Shown here piece after piece: positions 20,382-32,000 of a DNA stretch of 64,000 nucleotides. The DNA lies in assembly GCF_019059575.1 (NCBI RefSeq), contig NW_024881530.1, positions 682,001 through 746,000 on the forward strand, written 5' to 3'. Under the pieces are notes generated by a model. The model did not search any database. It saw only the letters and a list, made by a program, of their open reading frames with translations, and was not told the origin of the DNA. How positions within the stretch are numbered: the stretch's first letter is position 1; each line of letters opens with the position of its first letter. The position numbers were made by a program, and so were the translations under genes. This DNA is from Amphibalanus amphitrite (Eukaryota; Arthropoda; Thecostraca; Balanomorpha; Balanidae).

Positions 20382-21744
20382 GTGATCGAAAAGAAGATGT
20401 CAATAGCTCAAGTTGCAGCTGCAAGGGTGACGATACATATAAGCTACATTCAAAGTTTCACTGTAGTCTGGCTAATCGTTCCTAAGCTTCAGAAGCAGAA
20501 CATACCCATGACTGAAACCCCACATTACTTCTGCTGTGGACTGTACCTACATCATATTGAAAGAGTGAACGGGTGGAAAAGGCCAACAAAATGCCACCCA
20601 GCCGATCCAACGGTCATCGCGAAGAGGCATGCTCCTCAAAGAGCGACCTATCCCGGTGGTGTGAAAAGTCGGACCGTCAGGCCTGAACAGGCAACTCAAA
20701 CTGTGATCAAGCAGGACGGTCCTGGGGATACAAAAGGCAGATTGTTACAAAACCTACCTACCAACGATAACAGATTATCCATGGCTTCCGCACCTTTCAG
20801 TTTATTGGAATGGAAGCGGCATCAACTGACGTCAAGATTACGTTAAAACCATTATATAATCACGTATCCTTTAGGATTCGACTATGGCTCAATTCCAGAG
20901 ACACAAGACGAATCATCGATATTGCTTTCCGGCAGACATTTAAATGCACAGGGCACGGTACAATGCGAAATTCCACATAAAGACGGCTCAGAAAAAAACT
21001 CCAGACAATTGTGTCAAGGAGAAGACAATCCCCCTTCAGGGCGATCCAGGAAACCGGTTATCGAAACAGCTTCATTTACCGCTTCTCATCACTTAGGTAA
21101 GTACCATCGCAAAACACAGTCCGGGGTACTAAAATTCATTCGTCGGACACAGAGAAAAAAGATAAAGAATCGGTCTTTTCTAGCGGCGTAGTACTTACCC
21201 CGATAAGGGAGCCCAGCCTCAGTGCATTGGCATAAACTGATGGTGCTTTTTCAATGATGCGCCTGAAACCTTTTGATATTGGCGACTTTTACCAGAGGAA
21301 TCCATATCTTGACCGGCCCTCAACCTAGTGACACACTTTTAAGCACTCAGTTTGCATCATAATCTACCATTTCCTAATTCCTAGGGATGATGTAAGGTTC
21401 CACTGCCACGCGGCGACACTCCACGCCCGAGGTTATTGTCTCACCCTCAAGGTCATCTACTTTCCTCGTACTGTTTCACAACACATAGCAATGCAATTGC
21501 TGAGAATAAGTTTTTAAACAATACATTCTGGTTTTTTCACTTATATCAAATAGGAGAAAACACAGGAGACTCGAACTTACCTGAGTCATGGAAGGGCGTC
21601 GTCACCTCCGCTCCGCCTCAGCCTGTGACCTCCTTCTTTGAAAGCACGAAAACTCCCCTTTCTGGAAAAATTGCGTCTCCGAAAAAGCGCAAAACCACTT
21701 CAGAATCACTTAGGATGACACACAATCACACAAATCAAAGATGA
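20382..21744 (+). CDS. unrecognised gene with basic, PCNA-box-like C-terminus (last exons)
   Basis: Two exons are well supported. Exon 20875-21096 has acceptor tatcctttag and donor g|gtaagt; it begins with two bases completing a codon and ends in phase 1. Exon 21554-21744 has acceptor tcaaatag, begins with the two bases needed, and ends at TGA. Joined they encode a polar, Ser/Glu/Lys-rich protein with IPETQ near the exon start and, near the end, PQPVTSFF followed by SPKKRK. That resembles a PCNA-interacting box (hydrophobic at position 4, aromatic pair at 7-8; the Gln is shifted by one) with a nuclear localisation signal. Sequence from 20382 upstream is also open for 154 codons and may hold the preceding exon through a donor near 20796. 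I do not recognise the family. Confidence 0.45.
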
Positions 21745-22916
21745 TCACAGGTTTTGGCCCATGCTGTCGCGGAACCCACCACAGTACTTTGTTTTGATCC
21801 TCACTGCTGCGCACGTGGTATTTACTACGACGCAATAGTAGGAGTTCATTGATGATCGCTGGCCAATCACCGACGTCGTAGCAAACCGGTAGAATATACT
21901 GGTAGCACTGGCAATAGGATTCAGCACAGTACTCCCGCCATCCTTCTTTTCTACCGAGTCCGAGTGAGGTAGACTTTTACTACGAAAGCAATCTCCAACA
22001 GAAAGTGATTTATATTTTTAGTTAATGTTATTTTGACATTGTAATGTTAGATTTGGGACAATTTAATTATTTTTTTTATTTTTGAAGCAAACGAATAGGC
22101 ATTGTTTTTTAAATTACCTCTCCAAATAAAAAGAATTAAAAATTATACATTCACTGCGCATCTGTTACATTTGTGGATTGCATTTATTTGTTGTGAAAAT
22201 TGCACTGAAAGTTGACATTGCAGGCTCCACAAACAAAAGGAACTTACAAGGATTTAAGGCATTTTATCTGCCAATTACTAGATGTTGCCGAAGCGTCATT
22301 ATTCTTTTCCTCAGGTTAATAAATATCTAAAAAGTTAATTGTTTTCAAAACGGGCTTCGCTGAGGAAAACTAAATATTATAACCATGTCATATTATAGTC
22401 ATGTTTTTGAGAAAAATGTATTTCAAACCAGTGAACAAGGCTGATCAATAAAGCCGAAATATTTGGTTATAATATTTAGTTTTCCTCTGCCAATTACTGT
22501 TAAGTTAATGATCTAATATTTCCCCTTAGAAGGTATGTATGCAGCGTTCTATTGGTTGCACCAGATTAGAAATTGTTAGGTACCTCCATACTTTGGCAGG
22601 GTCATTTTGATTTAAAATCACATTGTATTTCGACTTGATTAGTCCAATATTGATGCCAATATAGCTTTGTTTGACCACTTATTTATTTGATAATCAAATT
22701 GTATTTTCCTTAAACAATACTCTAAAAGCAAACTTATAGGGGCTTGCCAAATGTGCTTGACTTCGGCACTTTTTTTGTCTCAAGAACCTAAGACTAGGTA
22801 CCACATTGAATCTGCATGGCTGTCCCTGGCTGATTCAGGAAAGCTTCCATGTGGGAAGAATATTAATGTTTTCTTTTCTATTATCAGCACATCTGTCCCT
22901 TTTCAGCGTCGCTCAG
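21745..22916. other. AT-rich intergenic/upstream region of CHCHD7
   Basis: No coding signal. It contains a small foldback (22362-22487). The promoter or 5' UTR of the CHCHD7 gene should lie here; the start exon has its own acceptor (ccttttcag, ending 22906), so at least one non-coding exon lies upstream. Confidence 0.35.
22362..22487. repeat. 126-bp foldback with 24-bp arms
   Basis: The arms gaggaaaactaaatatta(...) at 22362-22385 and 22464-22487 are reverse complements. The interior includes ggctgatcaataaagccgaaa, which recalls the ribozyme/3' regions of Penelope-like elements but lacks a full hammerhead core. Probably a small remnant element. Confidence 0.7.
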
Positions 22917-25461
22917 ATGAACCGAAATGCAGGTAACCTGCCAAAGGCAACAACAGAGGAGGAGAGGCAGAGGAATATCCGTGCTGGCTCTCAGATGAGT
23001 CAGATTAACAACCCTTGCTTACTGGTGAGTCAAGACAACAATGTTTCTATGCCTTCCCATTTGTGAGTGATTGCAAATCAAATGAATATGAACTGGTTGT
23101 ATGCATTATATAACCAGTAAGTATTGTCCAAATGCTTCATGCATTTAGCTAGTAAGTGTGATACTGGCATGAGGACATGATAGATACATAGAATGTGCTT
23201 CAATCTGAGGTAATCACAGGATGTTTAAGCTAGGTATATACTGATGAATTAACCCCAAATATCAGTAAATGTGTAGTTACGTACTTGAAAATTGTTTTTT
23301 TTCATAAATTTAGTCCGAACCTTTTGATGGGAAGGATTCACAAGGACAGAGCCACCGCTAAGCGAAGCTTGTTGCGATGACCCTGCCCTCTACCCTCCGA
23401 TCGCGCAATTCCGATTCTATGGCAGAATTTAGAGTCCAAAGTTTTACGTGCGCACAAAGCCGCGCACGGCCGGTCCCCTCGCTGACTTCGCCTGGCTACG
23501 GCCTGCCACCAACCGCAACCATACCTGTCAGGAGGCCCATAAATGTCGAGCGCCCGTCGCGCTTCGAACCCGGACTGTCATAACCGGGAACGCGTGCTCT
23601 CACCACGCGGAGTCCAACGCTCTAACCAACTGAGCTACGGGACCGGCAGGTACATACTGCATACCTATGTCAAAATAAGATAAGAGTTTGTGGGGAGGCT
23701 TGGTAGGTATTGTGGTTGTTAAACCTGTCTAGTCTGTACTCTGTACAGCTAGTGTGCATCACTCACTCTCCTGTGCCTACCAAGTGGGATGCAACTTAAA
23801 GCAACTAGATTTAGATGAGGATTGGCCTTGACATCATCTTTAAAACTCCTCACATGCTGTGATTGAGCTGGTTGGGGTTGACAAAATTGATTGTGGACTC
23901 ATTGCTTGATCGATGTGTTAGACCCAAGAGGTCAAAACACTGCTGCTGTGCGCCATGTGTTGCAGTGTGAGATCATGGCAGTCCTATGGTCAGGGCTCTC
24001 CAGAGCTGAACATCTATCAGCTTCGCTAGAGGCTGAGATAGATACAACCGAGGCGCCAAAGGCTGAAACAGACTCTTTCCGCGTTCAGGAAATCGCATGC
24101 GAGAGCCTATTCAAATACATTGTAATTCTTCTCGCATCAATCGCTTGCGGGAGGTGCGTGCGATTGATGCGAGCGTGCTTCCATGTATTTGAATAGGCTC
24201 TCGCATGTGATTTCCTGACTGCGGAAAGAGTCTGTTTCAGGCTTAAAACAGAGCGTAGAGGTGGAGATAGAAACAACTGAGGCCCCAAATCAGGAACAAA
24301 AACACAAGGGTTTATCGGGAGTGTTTGTGGGGGAGGGAGGGTAAACGACCGCTGCGGTGCTGATTCAGAGGGGAAGGGGCGTATCTCCTATCACCATGAA
24401 TCCGTGGCTCGCATCTTTGTCTCGATCCGCTGAGCAAAACACCAATGAATAGTACATAGTCCTGCGTTCCACAGTTTGTGCCTCATTTATGCATAGCGAG
24501 TCAGCAATCATCACACCTGAGACATTCGGGAGCCGGCTGATTCGCAGCGTGCACTGGCAAGTCTGACAGCAAGGCACTAAGGCTTTCTGCGCACCCTGTG
24601 TGAATAGTTTTTATTAGTCATATATAAATATTTTCATTTACTTTCATAACCATGTAAAGTGCTATTCTTTTTCAGGAACAGAAGAAAGTTCAGAAATGTA
24701 TGGATGCAAGCGGCTATGATAAAAGCAAATGCGAGCTGCACATGAATAACTACAATGCATGCAAGCGGTTTTGGGTGAGTGCCCGTCACCTTGGTCCTTC
24801 TGTGTCCTGGTAGTTCCTTAGTCGCGTCAGAAGACGCCTCCATGCTGTCCATCAGATCGGCAATGACTTTATCAAGGAAGTGCGGAATGAACCGATACTA
24901 ACTGGCAACGATTTTACCTTTGCGTACGACTGTACATAAATTGGTGACAAGATATATATGTTTGGACAATGTTGTAGTGCAAATCAAGGCATTCGGTCGG
25001 TCTCGGGATCTAACAAAACGTTACAATGGTTATTACTCATGTTGAAAGGTTACGAGACCCTAAAAAGGTAGAGAATGTCAGCTTCCATTTAGCTGATGCA
25101 GGACGCATGTTTAGTGTTTCATATTTGCGTCAGCACAAACTATTTTTCCTTTATAAAACAAATAATTACCCTACCGTGAGGTTCATCCTATGTTGCGGTT
25201 TCTCTCTTTCGACAAGGGGAAATAATCGCAATGATCCTCAGAGTGCTCAGGAAGTATGACCAAAAGGGTTGAACTATGTTATCACTGAGTTGAGCTAGTG
25301 ATCCCATTTCCCAGTCTAAGCTTTGTTTCTTCTGTGTTTGGTAGGGTGAGGTGCGGAAACGGCGGAGACAGGCAGGAATCGAGCCGGATCTGCCCGAACC
25401 GAGCGAAAGGGAAGCTATCAAAAAGGAGTTCCTGGCAAAACGAGTGTTGATAGACAATTGA
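22917..25461 (+). CDS. CHCHD7: CHCHD7-like twin CX9C mitochondrial protein
   Basis: There are three coding exons: 22917-23024, 24676-24774 and 25345-25461 (TGA), each junction GT-AG and in phase 0, giving 107 residues. Twin CX9C motifs are visible: CLLEQKKVQKC (the first Cys in exon 1, the rest in exon 2) and CELHMNNYNAC in exon 2, followed by KRFW, then a charged helix (EVRKRRRQAG) in exon 3. This is the CHCH fold of small intermembrane-space proteins imported through Mia40/CHCHD4. CHCHD7 (yeast Cox23) is linked to cytochrome oxidase assembly. The N-terminus is about 20 residues longer than the short vertebrate protein. The start chosen is the first ATG after the acceptor at 22906. Intron 1 carries a tRNA-derived SINE and a foldback element. 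Confidence 0.85.
23350..23643 (-). mobile_element. tRNA-derived SINE
   Basis: On the minus strand, from 23643, the sequence starts like a tRNA: GGTCCCGTAGCTCAGTTGG (A box), then GGGTTCGAA (B box) about 70 bases on. The 3' half does not pair with the GGTCCCG acceptor strand and runs into about 200 bases of unrelated body, so it is a SINE head and not a working tRNA gene. The body end (about 23350) is approximate. It lies in CHCHD7 intron 1. Confidence 0.6.
24060..24243. repeat. foldback element with about 60-bp arms
   Basis: The arms begin ctgaaacagactctttccgc and match the reverse complement of 24183-24243 with few differences. A second inverted repeat (ctcgcatcaatcgc and its complement) is nested at the centre. 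Flanking 24031-24059 and 24253-24285 are similar direct repeats (gagatagatacaaccgagg-like), suggesting a larger duplicated unit. It lies in CHCHD7 intron 1. Confidence 0.75.
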
Positions 25462-27384
25462 TGGCGCAATTTTCTGTGCAATGCTCGTGATATTGGTCGT
25501 CTGTTGATCAGGTCAGAATGTGTCGAGATGCTGTTCTGTGATGATGTTACTGTCGTTAGTGGTAAAATATACACATAACTAGGACAATGAACTATGACTG
25601 TGAAACGTTCCCACCGATTTCCGATCGCCGTTGCAGACTCCGGCGTATAGAGTATATCTGCAGTTTGTCGAGTAACCAATGTCCCCTCCCTGCGGACTCA
25701 TAGCGGCACATCATTGCAATAGACAGGTAGCGTCCCGCCCAACCGCCTTCCTATCACTAAACCTGACCGCTTTCAACATGTAACGTAACGTGCAGCTGTT
25801 ACGCAATGGTGAATGTTCCCTGGCCGGAAAACACGTCATGCCTGTTCTATATTTGCCGCGACACTGACGGGCCCAGTTTCCAGTGGTTAGGTGGTTTCCG
25901 CGCCAGCACTATCCTGATCTGCGTCTCTATATCCGTTTGTGGTTTGGTCAGTGGGCGCCCTCTTGCTCGCAGAACCGGGGGCATCCCTGGCGTGGGGATA
26001 CGTTCCTATCAGCGGTATCGGACCAGCGGGAATTATTCACGCCAACCGGTCGGGCCGCTCCATTTGGATAGCCAGACAACACACTCGAGCTGTCGACGAC
26101 ACATGCATTATGCAATAGGGACCGTTTTGCCACACGAAAACAGTGTGGTCCATGCACTATGCAGAGCGCAATCGCACGTGGTTTGTATCGCATTGTGTTA
26201 GCGTTTGTAGACGCTCCACGGAACGTAGGACGTGGTTATTACGCGTCTATAGTCAGACAATAAAACAATTGAAAATGTTAAGTAAATATAAATGTTAAGT
26301 ATAATGTTAATGTATAAAAAAGTATAAAAAAATAAAAAAGTATACAAGAATCATTAACTTCACGTCCCACACAAATTAGTAAACCAATCGTTTGGCCGGT
26401 TTAAAACTTGCTGCGCTCGCTGATTTCGCACCGATAGCCTCCCTCTGTTCGGCCGACACTCGTGACATCCATGACTCGCTGACCCCGTATTGCGCATCAC
26501 ACCCTACTGCACTGTTCAGAGGTCAGTGCTGTTTATAGTAAAACGAGGTTCACGATGCGTAGAACATGACCTTTGCGTACCCACAGCGGAACTTTGACTC
26601 AAACGGATACCAAAAAAACGGATGTATTCTTATTCTAAGAAAATGCGGAACTCGTATGTTCCACTTTAGGTACAATCGTTGTTCACCAGTTACCCATTCG
26701 TGCAGGCACCCCAAAAGGGCCATATCCTTTCCCAATAGCTGACTTTCGTACCCTTTCCTATATCTTCTTCAGACAGACGTACCAACACCTCCCCACCATC
26801 ATCCAGCCCAGACCGGCCTAGCTCTCAGGCTCCCACTGCCAAACCCGAGCGTCCCTCTGACACTCAGATCTTATCCAGATTCAAAAGTCTGGATAAGTCT
26901 CACCAGGCAGCTGATCCCTCCCGTCATCCGCCGTGATTTTGATTCATCCCACGCGGTCTCAAACAGTCTGTGTGTTCGGTACAGACGGTATATTGTTCGG
27001 TATACAATAGTCACCCGTCGCCGTAGATCCAGTCCACCTCAGGACCAGCCGACCAGCTCATCACACTCACACACACATACACGTAATCATCCTATCGCTA
27101 GCGTTTGTCGACAGTCCACACACACCTCTGACTCGCCAGTCGCCGGTACTGGTTACCGAATGTACCACCCACAACTCGCTGTACCAGGGTACCAAAAAGG
27201 AACGCCTGCCACACGGACGAATTCGTCACGGTAGGTCTGGCTGATACAATCACAATCAGAGACGAAACAAATGACAAATCACCAATTTACTGAGTCGCAT
27301 TATGCATCGGGAAGCCACGACGGCTCATGAGCCTGCGGAAAGTCACGATGATGGTCTGAACGCGCCGGGATGAGTGATACGGAG
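25462..27384. other. intergenic downstream of CHCHD7
   Basis: No supported gene; a 131-codon ORF at 25806 lacks recognisable features. Short AC-rich microsatellite near 27058-27082. Confidence 0.35.
26259..26264 (+). terminator. possible polyadenylation signal AATAAA
   Basis: An AATAAA about 0.8 kb past the CHCHD7 stop could end its 3' UTR, but several AATAAA-like words occur in this AT-rich stretch. Confidence 0.25.
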
Positions 27385-27600
27385 CGGCAACGCGACAATT
27401 ATGACGCTGACTGCGACAATCATGGCGCTGGCTGCGGCGACTATGGTGCCAACCGCGCCAAGATTAGCGCTGGTCGCAAAAATGATGAGGCTGCCTGCGA
27501 CATAGTGGCGCTGCCTGCGACATAGTGGCGCTGGATGCGACAAAAGTGGCGCTGACTGCGACAATCATGGCGCTGGCTTGGCGATTATGGCGCTGGATTG
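27385..27600. repeat. minisatellite of 'tgcgacaatcatggcgctg' units
   Basis: Around ten degenerate units of 20-30 bases, each with ctgcgacaa/ctgcgacat and tggcgctg. No consistent open frame. Confidence 0.75.
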
Positions 27601-28219
27601 AGGTCTGATGCAGACCACGGCGTCACTCCACATTAAACAACGCAAACGAACGGAGGCAAGCTATTGGCGGCCGCTGCGAGCAGCCCTGCAAGCAGCTGAC
27701 TACTGCTGGAGCGGGCTACAGCAGATCATCGGCAATCATCTAACGCGAAGCACCGACAGGGGGTACTAAATTCCCTCTGCCGGGAATGGTCGAGTGACTC
27801 AAACTCAGCACAATACGCTGTCAGCGGCGCGCGCTCGGACCGGGAGGAACAGTTCCATGACTAGCCTGGCAGAGCGGGAGGCGAGGCGGGTCTCGTCTCG
27901 GGGAGCGATCGGCGCCGTCAGAGGCTAAACTACGGCGCCGATTGGCGGCAGCCGGCGCTGGCTGACTGCGGGTTACAATGAGAGGAGATCGGCATGGAAC
28001 GGACTGCCACAAACAGTACCGTGCTCGTCAATGTACTACTTATCTAGTCGATTATAGCGTGCAATGAGTGCGTATCAAATTGGAAATTAACACATGGATT
28101 ACCTGACGCGGTTTCCCAATTCCCAAATAAAGCCCTGACGCGGTTTTCAGACGACACACATCCAACCTAGGAGCCCTCCCCAATCCCAAATTTCCTATCA
28201 TGCAGCATGCATCATCCGA

Positions 28220-28430
28220 GGCTGTGGCCACGGAGGGCGTTATGACCTTTTTGTGAGCTGCGTCCTCATCTGTGCCTAGCCCGGGGTGGAAAATAGGTAT
28301 GAACTACCCTGAACAGAGTAGCAATAGTAAAACTACCTATCGGTACCTTGTCCAGGGTATAGCAGCACAGACTGACGCCTCAGATGATTGATTGAAGGTC
28401 AAAGGTCAAAGCCCTCCGTGGCCACGAGCC
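28220..28430. mobile_element. 211-bp foldback MITE
   Basis: The termini GGCTGTGGCCACGGAGGGC and (reverse complement of the right end) GGCTCGTGGCCACGGAGGGC form inverted repeats of about 25 bases. The interior is unique. No target duplication was clear. Confidence 0.6.
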
Positions 28431-28792
28431 AGTCAACTACCTGATTAAACCCAGTGGGTGACCACCCACTACGCCCTACCATTCCGATTCGGGACGATAC
28501 CCAACACTAGAAGATTACCATACGAAATGATAACGATTGGTCTCACGCGGCGCGAAATCACCCTGATCACATAAATCCCAACAGCTAAAGCGAAACTAAG
28601 TCTACCAAATTAAACAAACCCCAAAATAATTCCCCAATTCAAACTGACAGCTAAAATTAACCCAAACGTGTGTGTTCCTTGATTCAAACGTGCAACTGAA
28701 CTGGAGCGCGTTTTGCGTCAGTTCTAGTGTGTGACTCCGGCGCCGCGGCCGCTGACCGGGGAGGGTCAGGGGACGGGCCGCTCCCGGGGCTC

Positions 28793-28978
28793 AGTGGCGC
28801 CCCTGAGGGTCAGTGGCGCCCCCGGAGGGGCTCAGTGGCGCCCCGGAGGGCTCACAGTGGCGCCCCCGGAGGGCTCAGTGGCGCCCCCGGAGGGCACAGT
28901 GGCGCCCCCGGAGGGCACACTGGCGCCCCCGGAGGACCAGTGGCGCCCCGGAGGACCAGTGGCGCCCCCGGAGGGCCC
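28793..28978. repeat. GC-rich minisatellite, about 20-bp unit
   Basis: About nine units of CAGTGGCGCCCCCGGAGGGC with small length changes lie just past the end of the EPT1 coding sequence, so probably in its 3' UTR or just downstream (minus strand). The GGCGCCCCC core resembles part of a CTCF site. Proline/glycine-rich ORFs over it are artefacts. Confidence 0.85.
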
Positions 28979-29047
28979 GTCCGGCGGCCGGCGGCGCTGG
29001 AGTCAGTCTGTGACCGGGCGGCGTGGCCAATACAAATCCTCTAGCGT

Positions 29048-29071
29048 TTAGGCATCGTCGGCTAATAGTCA
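29048..29071 (-). other. SELENOI: candidate selenocysteine TGA and short C-terminal extension
   Basis: After [14 protein letters not shown] comes TGA (29069-29071), then six sense codons (LLADDA) and TAA. Vertebrate SELENOI has Asp-Sec-Leu at the matching distance from the conserved HF.I; here Asp-TGA-Leu aligns with a single gap. If the TGA is a true stop the enzyme is still complete. I saw no obvious SECIS hairpin in the next few hundred minus-strand bases, much of which is the minisatellite. Confidence 0.5.
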
Positions 29072-32000
29072 ATCGACCCTTTGTTTGACTGTGAGAGCCG
29101 GGATCTTGAAGTGGTGGCACATCTGCCGTACCTGAGGACAGAGCAGAGGTCGTGTTAATGGGGACATAACAGCGGCAACCAGCAACGAACAGCAGGAGTG
29201 AGGGGTTACATCACAGAAGACGAGCGGGAGAAAAAAGGACACCGATCTACGCAATTTACCAGGCTCCCTAAATCAGCCGGTAGGTAATACGGTACACGCA
29301 CAACAATAATCTCTAAAAGCTAATGAGGGAGAGCGCCATATCGCAAAAAAAAACTCAGCAGCCACCATATGATGCACAGGCAGTCTAGTTTCAATCAGTT
29401 ACCGATCTCATGCCCACCACGAGACCAATCCCTGACTTACGCATCAGCTCCGGCATCACTTTCACGTAACTCGTGTCTACAACTCGCCATACGAATCACA
29501 AACTCCCCATACGGACTCCAAATTAAACACACCGACTCCGTTGTCCGTACTCCGAGCACAGATGACCCTAAAGTCCTAACACGGGCTCCGCATTCAACAC
29601 ACAGACCCCACACTTACCACACAGATACCGTAGTGGAGGTGGGCGAGCGTCACCAGCACGGCTAACGTCCAGAGGGCGCCCATCTCGGCCCCCGAGGACT
29701 GAGGACTGAGTAGCGCCACGGCAGCGGCGACTGCCACCGGCGCCAGCAGTCGGTTCAGCGGCTGTACGTCCGTGTTGGTCATCTGCGCTACTATCAGTCG
29801 ACACTGGGGAATGAGAGGGACACGGTCAGAATGGGTAGGCACCGAGTACCGAGAGAGGAGAGATGATCAGATGGGTACCGACAGATGGGACAGTCTGGCG
29901 GGTAGTGACCAAGATAAATAGGGATGAAACTGGCGATAGAGACGATGCTCCCATTATGCTCCCAACGTCCCAATGCATTAGCAAATAACCATGGGCTCTC
30001 AAATGATCCCGGTAAAGTAGTCCGGGTAAAGACAGCGCGGATCATCCAAGCTCCAACAGAATGATTCCAGACATTAACTGCATTATGAGTGTACGATTAG
30101 CAATTAGCAAATACGAACACTAACGTGCCGTAACACTCGCCGCATATCTGAAGTTCGAGCATCTTTTTCCTAGCTTTTCTTTCCGACCACCAAACTTCCC
30201 AGCAGCGTATCTCTCAAGTCTCCTTCCATCCATTTCGTCGTTTCCATCATCAGTATAGTCAAATCCTTTTCTTCCGCGTCTCTACTCCCTGTTACGGGCT
30301 GGACGTGCAATTTTACCCCATGCACGCAGCTCCACCCCAGGAACAAGCCCGTAGCCGGGTGCGGTGACAGGGGGCTTGGTGGCCTGTCCAATGGATGGGC
30401 TCAGCCCCGACAAGTCACCGGGCTGCCCGCCCAGAGCAATGCCTCTCCCTAATTCCTATCATCCTCCCGGCTCTGAAACGGTCCCGTTAGACCGAAAGGG
30501 CCTAACCCCACAAAACACTCTCATACCATCCCAGCCATCGCTAATCCAATTTCCCATTCCCTAAGGCTTCTTCCAGTTTCCACCCAACCTTCCGAATCGA
30601 CCCCCCCCCCCCCTCCACGCCTCCCACCCCACACTCACGCAAATGTTGGAGAACACCACGCCACTGACGTAGGTGAACAGCCGCAGGTCGACGTTGATGA
30701 CGTCACTGGGAGAGAGGAGCGCCCACGCTGTGGCGGTGCCCAGCAGGATACAGGGGGAGAGCAGCGGGAGCAGCGCGGCGCCCAGACTGCGACCCTTGCC
30801 CGTGCCGTCCCGGTAACTCCTGAGAGTCAGAGCAGAGAGCGCGGCGGTGTTAGGGTTTCGGCCACATCAGAAACACATAATAGGTAACAAGATTTAAGAG
30901 TAGACATTTCATGACACTCTGCCTTATAGACTGAAGGCCTAAACAGCAAAAATACTCATTACCTCGCATAGGAGACGCAACCAGACGCAATGTCATCCCC
31001 TTGATCGAGCAAATGCCAAGCTACAGCACATGTCGCTACACTTGAATATCTACCTAAAAAGATCGACACCGTCCTGGGCCTCGTTTCATAAAGCGAGTCC
31101 GTAACTTACGGCGGTTTTTGGTCTAGTATTCCAAGTGCATGTGAAGCGATGACGTTAGTTTGAATCGTTGAATTTATTTATCTTGCAAGCAAGAACAGAA
31201 GGGAGAAGGGGAAATAAATTTATCGCTTCACATGCACTTGCAATACAAGACCAAAAACCGGCGTAAGTTACGGACTCGCTTTATGAAACGAGGTCCTGGA
31301 TTAGAACTTGTCCGGCGGAAGTACGCCAAACATGCTACACTACATGACGATAGCCCCAAAATCAATCACAAGGAAAAAAACTGGCCGAAACAGCCCCACT
31401 TATTTGTAGCTACTCGACAATATAACAGACAAGGAGCCCAGATCCACCACCAAACACAGTCCCCACTCACTAATTAGTAATTGTAGCACCAACCCAGACC
31501 GAACACACTTCACAGCCCCACTCACTTGTAGATGTTCCACAGTGTGACGGGCAGGGCCGAGCCGAGCGATCCGACCCACATGAGTATCTCGAACGTGGCG
31601 CCCGCGGTGATGATGGGAGTGCCGTCGGCGGCGTTATACAGCGACCACTTCCACACCGTGTAGTCGCCGAAAAACGTGGCGAGGTACAGCAGCAGCATAC
31701 TCTGTGGATAGAGGTGGGGTGAAGGGTTAACGGAGACCGGCTGCGGTTAGCAGACAGGCCAGACACAATGTGCAATAAAAGGAAATCGAAATACTTTTAC
31801 GGTCTTTAAACAATATTCTTGCTTTGAACAAGACACATTAAACTAATCGTGTAATTCATCACCCATTTAATTTATTATCAGGCATTAAATCGTAAGCTGC
31901 TTGTCCATCCAATGAAAGCTATTTGAAAGCAATAACTGTACCATACCAATATTTCAAACAAATCGACTAAATTATCAATGAACTTATTGTATGGACAGGC

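Noticed and set aside
23570..23643. Functional tRNA gene on the minus strand
   Set aside because: The acceptor stem has no matching 3' strand and the anticodon arm is irregular.
28681..28740. SECIS candidate around gaactgacgcaaaacgcg on the minus strand
   Set aside because: The stem before the apical AA is too short and the 3' GA partner is missing.
28793..28978. CRISPR-like array
   Set aside because: Units are contiguous without unique spacers and the DNA is eukaryotic; it is a minisatellite.
28727..29051. Gly/Pro/Arg-rich ORFs in all plus-strand frames
   Set aside because: The minisatellite unit is open in several frames at once; no splice or domain support.
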